Assembly (NCBI GenBank): GCA_003151595.1
Contig: PLXW01000033.1
Location: 15,920 to 54,284, forward strand
Source of the DNA: Myxococcales bacterium
GTDB lineage: Bacteria > Myxococcota > Polyangia > Polyangiales > Polyangiaceae
Length of the DNA stretch: 38,365 nucleotides
Direction: 5' to 3'
This document shows positions 7,028 through 13,605 of this stretch, in pieces. The translations under genes were made by a program, and so were the position numbers. The notes under the pieces were generated by a model that made no database searches, was not told where the DNA came from, and saw nothing but the letters and a program-made list of their open reading frames with translations. Within the stretch, counting starts at the first letter, position 1. Each line of letters starts with the position of its first letter.

Positions 7028-7897
7028 ATGGGGTCCACGCAAGCCGAAGTCGAGGTCTCTTACGACGTCTCGAACGAGTTTTTCCGCCTCTGGCTAGACG
7101 AGCGGATGAACTACACGTGCGGGATCTTCGACGAGCCCAGCGAGAACTGGAAGACCGACAACCTCGAAGAGGCCCAGGTCCGCAAGCTCGATTGGCACCA
7201 CAAGTCCGCGCACCTCGCGCCCGAGAAGCGCCTGCTCGACATCGGTTGCGGCTGGGGCGCCAACCTCGAGTACCAGGCGGTGAACAAGGGCGTGAAGGAG
7301 TGCCACGGGATCACGCTGTCGCGCTCTCAGCACGAAGAGATCACGAACCGGAAGATCCCGGGCGTGACCGCCAGCGTCGTCTCGTACGTCGACTACAAGC
7401 CGGCGCAGAAGTTCGACGCCGTCATCTCCATCTGCATGATGGAGCACATCGCCCGCCCGGAAGACGCGCGCAGCGGCAAGCACATCGATCTCTATCGGAA
7501 GTACTTCCAGCTCGCGCACGAGTGGACGAACCCCGGCGCTTACTTCTCGCTCCAGACGATCCTTCGCAACCGCTTCCCGCGGACGAAGAAGGAGATCCAG
7601 GACATCGGGTTCTGCACGTACAAGATCTTCCCGGGCGGCATCAGCTTGCGCCTCGAAGACGTCGTCCTCGCCGTGAACCCGTACTGGGAAATCATGGAAG
7701 TGAAGACGCGCCGCACCGACTACCAGAAGACCTGCGCTCACTGGCTCTCCCGCATGACCGACCACAAGTCGCTCATCGTCTCGAAGTGGGGCCAGCAGAC
7801 GTTCGACGACTACGACCGCTACCTCTCGACGTGCGTCTACGCCTTCGAGAAGCACTACCAATCGCTCGCGATGTACCAGCTTCGCCGGATTGATTGA
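7028..7897 (+). CDS. SAM-dependent methyltransferase, cyclopropane-fatty-acid synthase family
   Basis: A 289-residue class I methyltransferase of the CFA synthase and mycolic-acid methyltransferase family. These enzymes add a methylene (cyclopropane) or methyl group across a cis double bond of a fatty acyl chain. Motifs: the family N-terminus SYDVSNEFFRLWLDERMNYTCGIF (residues ~11-34, quoted in part), the SAM-binding DIGCGWG (71-77), GITLSRSQHEE, and the SICMMEHI active-site strand (134-141) with the Cys and Glu-His pair seen in the family. Length matches the ~290-residue mycobacterial enzymes, not the ~380-residue E. coli Cfa, which has an extra N-terminal lipid-binding domain. The ATG at 7028 has AGAAGGA 7 bases upstream, so the longer TTG frame from 6968 is rejected. 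Located between FAAL and an ACP/desaturase pair, it could act on ACP-bound unsaturated chains. Confidence 0.88.
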   Translation: MGSTQAEVEVSYDVSNEFFRLWLDERMNYTCGIFDEPSENWKTDNLEEAQVRKLDWHHKSAHLAPEKRLLDIGCGWGANLEYQAVNKGVKECHGITLSRSQHEEITNRKIPGVTASVVSYVDYKPAQKFDAVISICMMEHIARPEDARSGKHIDLYRKYFQLAHEWTNPGAYFSLQTILRNRFPRTKKEIQDIGFCTYKIFPGGISLRLEDVVLAVNPYWEIMEVKTRRTDYQKTCAHWLSRMTDHKSLIVSKWGQQTFDDYDRYLSTCVYAFEKHYQSLAMYQLRRID

Positions 7898-7968
7898 CCG
7901 CTCTCTTCCCCCGTTTGCTCCCCGTTTGCGCACCCACGACGTTTTGATTTTTGGAGACGAGCACTGAC

Positions 7969-8217
7969 ATGGCACGCAGTCGTCAAGACCTCCTCGCGCT
8001 CTTCCAGGCCACGGCCACGGAGATCGTCGAAAAGGAGTTCAAGAGCATCACCGAGACCACCGTCATCAGCGAGCTGGGCATCGACTCGCTCGGCATGCTG
8101 GAGATCGTCGGCTCGATGGAGCGTCAGCTCAAGATCCAGATCCCGGACGAGATGCTCGCGGGCATCCAGACCGTGAAGGACCTGGTCGACGCCGTCGAAA
8201 AGCGCGAGCCGCAGTGA
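7969..8217 (+). CDS. Acyl carrier protein (ACP2)
   Basis: An 82-residue carrier protein with phosphopantetheine site Ser40 in LGIDSLGMLEI. It probably accepts acyl chains from the acyl-AMP ligase and presents them to the desaturase encoded 19 bp downstream. The ATG at 7969 is preferred over the in-frame TTG at 7951, because GGAG at 7953-7956 then serves as ribosome-binding site. The region between the methyltransferase stop and this gene (7898-7968) shows no clear terminator. Confidence 0.9.
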   Translation: MARSRQDLLALFQATATEIVEKEFKSITETTVISELGIDSLGMLEIVGSMERQLKIQIPDEMLAGIQTVKDLVDAVEKREPQ

Positions 8218-8236
8218 TCCGAGGAGCCTGACCGCC

Positions 8237-9073
8237 ATGAACATGAAGGACACGGCACAGCAAGAGCGGGTCTATCGCCTGTACGCCACGTTCTTCGACA
8301 AGGCGGAGCAGGAGCGTCGCTGGAACCCGTACCGCGACGTCCCGTGGGACAAGATCCCGCGCGAAGGGGCGCACCCGATTCTCCAGACCGTCGCCGAGAC
8401 GTTTTGCTGCGTGGAGAGCTTTCTCCCGGACTACATCGCCAAGGGGATCAACATCGTCCGGCCGTACTTCGGTCAGGCGTGGTTCGCGGCGAACTGGGGG
8501 TACGAGGAGTCGAAGCACTCCATCGCGCTCCTCGAGTACCTGCTCCGTTCGGGCGCGCGCACGCCGACGCAGATGTTCGATCTGCAGAACCAGCTCATGG
8601 AGAAGAGCTGGGAGCTCCCGTTCGACACCGCGCGGCGGATGACGATCTACGGGTGCTTCCAGGAGATGGCGACGTTCGTCATCTACGTGAAGCAGGAGCA
8701 GCGCGCCAAGGAGCTCGGCGACGAGTGCCTGGCCACGATCTTCCGGCTCAACGCGCGCGACGAGATCGCGCACACGCGCTTCTACCAGGACGTCACGAAG
8801 GTCCTCATGGAAGAGGATCGCCTCGGCACGCTCCGCGACATCGCGCACGTCGCCAAGCACTTCCAGATGCCGGGCGTCGGCATCGTGCCCGACTACGACA
8901 AGCGCATCGAAGTGATGCGCGACGAGGGGCGGGTCGATCGCGGCGTGTTCTTGCAGAAGGTGTTCTTCCCGGTCCTCAAGTACCTCGAGATCACTCGTCA
9001 GGAGCTTCAACAAGCGGCATGGGACAAGCAACCGGGCGAGCAGCCCGGCGCGGCTCCCACGGCCGCCGAGTAG
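8237..9073 (+). CDS. Soluble acyl-ACP desaturase (di-iron, FA_desaturase_2 family)
   Basis: A 278-residue ferritin-like di-iron enzyme. Acyl-ACP desaturases use O2 and ferredoxin to place a cis double bond in an ACP-bound saturated chain in the cytosol. All six iron ligands known from the plant stearoyl-ACP desaturase can be placed: Glu60 (VESFLPDY), Glu91 and His94 (EESKH), Glu143 (QEMATF), Glu176 and His179 (DEIAH). It is shorter than plant enzymes (~360 residues) and similar in size to actinobacterial DesA proteins. GAGGAG precedes the ATG. It is flanked on both sides by ACP genes, which fits an ACP-bound substrate. The double bond it makes is the expected substrate of the CFA-type methyltransferase two genes upstream. 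Regiochemistry cannot be read from sequence. Confidence 0.9.
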   Translation: MNMKDTAQQERVYRLYATFFDKAEQERRWNPYRDVPWDKIPREGAHPILQTVAETFCCVESFLPDYIAKGINIVRPYFGQAWFAANWGYEESKHSIALLEYLLRSGARTPTQMFDLQNQLMEKSWELPFDTARRMTIYGCFQEMATFVIYVKQEQRAKELGDECLATIFRLNARDEIAHTRFYQDVTKVLMEEDRLGTLRDIAHVAKHFQMPGVGIVPDYDKRIEVMRDEGRVDRGVFLQKVFFPVLKYLEITRQELQQAAWDKQPGEQPGAAPTAAE

Positions 9074-9088
9074 TCAGGGAGATCGCAC

Positions 9089-9340
9089 ATGTCGCAGCTC
9101 AAAGAAGAACTTCGCGCGCTCATCTCGGAAATCGCGGAAGTCGACACGATCCCGGACGACACGCACTTCAAGGATCTCGGCATCGACTCGATGATGGGGG
9201 TCGAGATCGTCGCGGCGATCGAGCGGCAGTACCAGATCAAGATCCCGGACGCCGAGCTCGCCGAAGTGTCGACGCTCAACAAGAGCTACACGCTGGTGCT
9301 CGCGAAGCTGCCGCAAGAGAAGCGCGCAGCGGTCGCTTGA
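9089..9340 (+). CDS. Acyl carrier protein (ACP3)
   Basis: An 83-residue carrier protein with phosphopantetheine site Ser34 in LGIDSMMGVEI. The ATG follows AGGGAG by a suitable distance and lies 15 bp after the desaturase stop. The residue after the serine is Met where ACP1 and ACP2 have Leu, and helix II differs from both, so the three ACPs are not simple recent duplicates. It may hold the chain after a different processing step, or pair with the thioesterase encoded next. Confidence 0.9.
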   Translation: MSQLKEELRALISEIAEVDTIPDDTHFKDLGIDSMMGVEIVAAIERQYQIKIPDAELAEVSTLNKSYTLVLAKLPQEKRAAVA

Positions 9341-9344
9341 TCGT

Positions 9345-9785
9345 TTGCGCGTGAGCGACACGCCGTTGCGCGCGAGACGCGGGATTCATCGCGTGCGCGT
9401 GGCGTACGCCGACACGGATCGCGCGCAGGTCGTTCACCACGCGACGTACTTCCGGTTCCTGGAAGCGGCGCGCATGGAGCTCTGGCGCGCGAACGGGTTC
9501 GACTACAACGCGTTCGAGCAGGCGACCGGGCTCGGCTTGCCGGTGGTCGAAGCGCGGCTGCGCTACCGGATCGCAGCGCGCTTCGACGACCTGCTCGAGG
9601 TCGAGACGTGGGTCTCGAAGGCCTCGCGCGCCAGCGTCTGGTTCGAGGCGGTCGTTCGTCGCGGGGCCGAGGTGCTGAACGAGTCGAGCGTGCGCGTAGC
9701 GTGCGCGTCGTTCACCGACGGCACCATCCGCAAGATCCCCGATCCGCTGCTCGACGCGTGTCTGGAGCCCGGACACGGCATCTGA
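9345..9785 (+). CDS. Hotdog-fold acyl thioesterase (YbgC/4HBT family)
   Basis: A 146-residue single hotdog domain. The family signature VAYADTDRAQVVHHATYFRFLEAARMELW near the N-terminus (residues ~19-46, key Asp in YADTD) matches YbgC/FadM-type thioesterases, which hydrolyse acyl-CoA or acyl-ACP. The start is uncertain: TTG at 9345 or GTG at 9351, neither with a clear Shine-Dalgarno site. It begins 4-10 bp after ACP3, so it is probably translationally coupled to it and belongs to the lipid operon. A role in releasing product or clearing misloaded chains from an ACP is inferred. The gene order does not resemble the usual ybgC-tolQRA context. Confidence 0.85.
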   Translation: MRVSDTPLRARRGIHRVRVAYADTDRAQVVHHATYFRFLEAARMELWRANGFDYNAFEQATGLGLPVVEARLRYRIAARFDDLLEVETWVSKASRASVWFEAVVRRGAEVLNESSVRVACASFTDGTIRKIPDPLLDACLEPGHGI

Positions 9786-9865
9786 CCTCGCGCGACCCGG
9801 CTCTGGTGTGGACCGATACGCGCTCTGCGCGGACTCGCCTTCCGCCTGTGGTAAACCACGCGCCG

Positions 9866-12800
9866 ATGGCTTCCGAACCGCGCTTCACGAAGGTCGATCC
9901 GAACCTCGATTTCCCGAAGGACGAACGGGAGATCCTCGCGCTCTGGAAGGACAAGCGCATCTTCGAGAAGTCGCTGGAGAGCGCCGGCCCGGACGCGCCG
10001 ACATTCGTCTTCTACGAAGGCCCGCCGACGGCCAACGGCCTCCCGCACAACGGGCACGTCCTCACGCGCGTCATCAAGGATCTGTTCCCGCGCTACAAGA
10101 CGATGCGCGGCTACAAGGTCCCGCGCAAGGCGGGCTGGGACACGCACGGCTTGCCGGTCGAAGTCGAAGTAGAGAAGGAGCTCCGCATCCACGGCAAGGC
10201 GGCGATCGAAGCGTACGGCGTGGAGCCGTTCGTGAAGCGCTGCATCGAGAGCGTCTTCCGTTACACGAACGAGTGGGAGTCGCTCACCGAGCGCGTCGCG
10301 TTCTGGTGCGATCTCAAGGACGCGTACGTCACGTACCACCGCAGCTACGTGGAGAGCGTGTGGTGGGCGCTGTCGCAGCTCTTCGAGAAGGGGCTGCTCT
10401 ACCAGGGGCACAAGGTCGTCTGGTGGTGGGCGCAAGGCGGGACCGCGCTGTCGAGCGCCGAGGTCGGGCTCGGGTACAAGTCGGTCGATGATCCGAGCGC
10501 GTACGTCGCGTTCCCCCTGACCGAGAAGATCGACGGCAAGGACGCCGCGCTCCTCGTGTGGACGACGACGCCGTGGACCCTGTCGTCGAACATGTACGCG
10601 GCGGTGCATCCGAGCTTCGAGTACGTGCTCGTGAAGTGCGAAGACGAGCGTCGCCTCGTCGTCGCCAAGCGCCTGCTCGATGCGCTCGCGAAGAAGCTTG
10701 GCTGCGAGCTCACGATCGAGAAAGAGATCCCCGGCTCGGCCCTTGTCGGGCTCGCGTACCAGCCGCCGTTCGAGACGTTCCGCGCGGAGGCACAAGGCCA
10801 CGACGCGATCTGGCGAGTGGTCGCCGCCGACTTCGTCACGCTCGACACCGGCACCGGCATCGTCCACATCGCGCCGGCGTTCGGCGAAGACGACTACGGC
10901 GTCCAGAAGAAGATCCTCGAAGGCGACGCCGACCTCCCGCTCTTCTGCGCCGTGAAGACGGACGGCACGTTCGTCGACGCGATGGGCCCCTACGCCAACC
11001 GCTGGGTCAAAGACTGCGACAAGGAGATCCTTCACGAGCTGAAGGGGCGTCACCTCCTCGTTCATCAGGAGCAGTACCGCCACGATTACCCGTTCTGCTG
11101 GCGCGCCGACGAAGACGCGCTCATCCAGTACGCGCGCCCGGCCTGGTACATCCGCACGACGGCGCTCATCGACAAGGCGATCGAGAACAACCGCACGATC
11201 CACTGGCACCCCGAGCACATCAAGGAAGGGCGCTTCGGCGACTTCCTGGCAAACAACGTCGACTGGGCGCTCTCACGCGAACGCTTCTGGGGGACGCCGC
11301 TCAACGTCTGGATCTGCGATCGCGACGCGCTCCACATGGAGGCGCCGAGCAGCGTCGCCGCCATCGAGGTGAAGAACCCGAGCGCCTTCGATCACTTCAA
11401 GAAGGCGCGCGCCGCCGACCCCACGCTGAGCGAGCACCTGATCGTCCACAAGCCGTGGATCGACGCGGTCACGTTCCCCTGCGGCCACGCCGGCTGCGGC
11501 GGCACGATGAAGCGCGTCACCGAGGTCATCGACTGCTGGTTCGACTCAGGGTGCATGCCGTTCGCGCAGTGGGGTTTCCCGCATCAGGGGGTCGAGAAGT
11601 TCAAGGAGAGCTTCCCGGCGGACTTCATCAGCGAGGCGATCGATCAGACGCGCGGCTGGTTCTATTCGCTGCTCATGATTTCCACGCTCGTCTTCGACCC
11701 CGAGACGCAGAAGAAGATGGGCCTCGCCCCCGTCCGCGAATATCCGCACCCGTTCAAGACGTGCATCGTGCTCGGGCACGTCGGCGACAAGGAGGGGAAG
11801 AAGGAGTCGAAGTCGAAGGGGAACTACACGCCGCCGGAAGTGATCCTCGACGCCGTGCAGATGGACTTCGCGGTGCTGGACGAGAAACAGGCTCGGGATG
11901 CCTTCAAGATCACGGAGAAGCTCGCGTCAGCCTCCGGTGCGACCGGTGGCTACGTCTACATCTGCCCGGAGGACGCCGACGGGCTCGATCTGACGGGCAA
12001 AACGAACGTCAACCTGACGGGGACACGGGGCGAACCAATTTCCGTCGTAATGGTTCCGCTAAAGAAGCTCCCGCGGCGAGTGGCGATCGTCCTTCCGAGC
12101 GATCTCGCGCAGCTGGGACTTCGGCCTACCGATCGCGTGGATGTTAAGCCCGTCGAGGTTCCGCGCCTTCCGCGTGAGCAGCGCGTAACGGTTACAGATC
12201 CGCATTCGAGCGCGCCGGGCGCCGACGCGTTCCGCTGGTTCTTCTATGCGTCGAACCCGCCGTGGTCGAACACGCGGCACTCACTGGCGAACGTGCGGGC
12301 GCTCCAGAAGGAGTTCCTCATCAAGCTGCGGAACGTTTATTCGTTCTTCGTCATCTACGCGAACATCGACGGCGTGCCGGCCGGGGCGAAGTCGACGCCG
12401 TCGGAGCTCGATCGCTGGATCTTGAGCGAGCTCGCGATCACGACGCGCGGCGTGCAGAACGATCTCGACGCGTACGACGTCTACAAGGCGACCGGGCGAC
12501 TCACCGACTTCGTCGACGCGCTCTCCAACTGGTACGTGCGCCGGAGTCGCGATCGCTTCTGGCAGTCGGGATGGGGGCCGGACAAGGTCGCGGCGCACGA
12601 GACGCTGTACGAAGTGCTCCTCACGACGTCGAAGCTGATCGCACCGTTCGTTCCCTACCTGGCGGACGCGATGCACCAGAACCTCGCCGTCGGAAAACGC
12701 GCCGGCGCGAAGGAGAGCGTGCACCTCGAACGCTTCCCCGTGGCCGACGAGAAGGCCATCGACGAGGGGCTCTCGCGCGAGATGGCGGCGATCCGCGACG

Positions 12801-13519
12801 TGGTGAGCGTGGGGCTCAAGGTCCGCACCGACCACAAGCTGAAGGTGCGCCAGCCGCTGCGGCGCGCGCACATCATCTTGAACGACGCCGAGCTCCGTCA
12901 CGAGCTCACCGATCACAAGCCGATGATCCTCGAAGAGCTCAACGTGCTCGAAGCGGGGTTCCTGGGACCCGAAGCCGCGTCGCAGTTCGGCGCTTACTCG
13001 TACAAGCCGAACTTCCGCACGCTCGGGCAGCGTGGGCTCGGCAAGCAAGCGCAGGAGCTGAAGAAGGCGTGGGCCGCGCTCTCGGAGAGCGATCGCAAGC
13101 TGCTCGACGCGATCGTGGCGGAGGGGAAGGGGACGTTCAACGGGATCGACCTCGTCCGCGAGGACATCGAAGCCTCGTTCGAGACGAAGCCCGGCTTCGC
13201 GGCGGCGGGCGATCGCGTCGGCGTCGTCATCGTGGAGACGACGCTCGACGACCAGCTGCGCGATCTCGGCCTCGTCCGCGAGCTGCTCAATCGCGTGCAG
13301 GCTGCACGCAAAGAGATGGAGCTCGAGTTCACCGATCGCATCAAGATCGGGATCATCGGGAGCGATCGCGTGAAGCGGATCGTGGACAGCCACGCGAGCG
13401 AGCTCGGGCAGGAGACGCTGGCCGTGTCGGTCTCGTCGACCGAGATGCCCGCAGGGGCGGCGGCGAAGGAGATGGACGTCGAAGGCGAGCTCGTCACGAT
13501 CGCGGTCGCCAAGGCGTGA
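9866..13519 (+). CDS. ileS: Isoleucyl-tRNA synthetase, eukaryote-like type 2, with large insert
   Basis: A 1217-residue class I aminoacyl-tRNA synthetase that charges tRNA-Ile. The HIGH-type motif is HNGH at residues 61-64 (GLPHNGHVL), followed by GWDTHGLPVEVEVEKEL. The KMSKS-type loop is KESKS at 646-650, and tRNA-binding domains follow. GWDTHGLPVE and the lack of a C-terminal zinc finger place it in the type 2 (mupirocin-insensitive) class; typical members have about 1050 residues. The excess is mostly a ~120-residue insert at residues 665-784 (bases 11858-12217), between ILDAV and GADAFRWFF, which are normally adjacent. The usual CPxCGT zinc knuckle before ALSS is WAQGGT here. The frame is open from 9608, but the conserved N-terminus sets the ATG at 9866. 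Confidence 0.95.
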   Translation: MASEPRFTKVDPNLDFPKDEREILALWKDKRIFEKSLESAGPDAPTFVFYEGPPTANGLPHNGHVLTRVIKDLFPRYKTMRGYKVPRKAGWDTHGLPVEVEVEKELRIHGKAAIEAYGVEPFVKRCIESVFRYTNEWESLTERVAFWCDLKDAYVTYHRSYVESVWWALSQLFEKGLLYQGHKVVWWWAQGGTALSSAEVGLGYKSVDDPSAYVAFPLTEKIDGKDAALLVWTTTPWTLSSNMYAAVHPSFEYVLVKCEDERRLVVAKRLLDALAKKLGCELTIEKEIPGSALVGLAYQPPFETFRAEAQGHDAIWRVVAADFVTLDTGTGIVHIAPAFGEDDYGVQKKILEGDADLPLFCAVKTDGTFVDAMGPYANRWVKDCDKEILHELKGRHLLVHQEQYRHDYPFCWRADEDALIQYARPAWYIRTTALIDKAIENNRTIHWHPEHIKEGRFGDFLANNVDWALSRERFWGTPLNVWICDRDALHMEAPSSVAAIEVKNPSAFDHFKKARAADPTLSEHLIVHKPWIDAVTFPCGHAGCGGTMKRVTEVIDCWFDSGCMPFAQWGFPHQGVEKFKESFPADFISEAIDQTRGWFYSLLMISTLVFDPETQKKMGLAPVREYPHPFKTCIVLGHVGDKEGKKESKSKGNYTPPEVILDAVQMDFAVLDEKQARDAFKITEKLASASGATGGYVYICPEDADGLDLTGKTNVNLTGTRGEPISVVMVPLKKLPRRVAIVLPSDLAQLGLRPTDRVDVKPVEVPRLPREQRVTVTDPHSSAPGADAFRWFFYASNPPWSNTRHSLANVRALQKEFLIKLRNVYSFFVIYANIDGVPAGAKSTPSELDRWILSELAITTRGVQNDLDAYDVYKATGRLTDFVDALSNWYVRRSRDRFWQSGWGPDKVAAHETLYEVLLTTSKLIAPFVPYLADAMHQNLAVGKRAGAKESVHLERFPVADEKAIDEGLSREMAAIRDVVSVGLKVRTDHKLKVRQPLRRAHIILNDAELRHELTDHKPMILEELNVLEAGFLGPEAASQFGAYSYKPNFRTLGQRGLGKQAQELKKAWAALSESDRKLLDAIVAEGKGTFNGIDLVREDIEASFETKPGFAAAGDRVGVVIVETTLDDQLRDLGLVRELLNRVQAARKEMELEFTDRIKIGIIGSDRVKRIVDSHASELGQETLAVSVSSTEMPAGAAAKEMDVEGELVTIAVAKA

Positions 13520-13605
13520 CCGTCGCCGGTGCGTCTCGCCGTTCGCGGCTGAGACGCATCATTCTGCAAAGCTTCAGGGAACGAGGAATAGTATACGCAG
13601 AGCGG

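Noticed and set aside
8237..9073. Assignment of the di-iron protein as an AurF-like N-oxygenase
   Set aside because: The six iron ligands sit in contexts (ExxLPxY, EExxH, QExATF, DExxH) that match acyl-ACP desaturases.
12262..13605. Upstream 448-codon extension of the GH31 frame overlapping ileS
   Set aside because: It is the shadow of ileS in another frame. The signal peptide at 13606 marks the real start.
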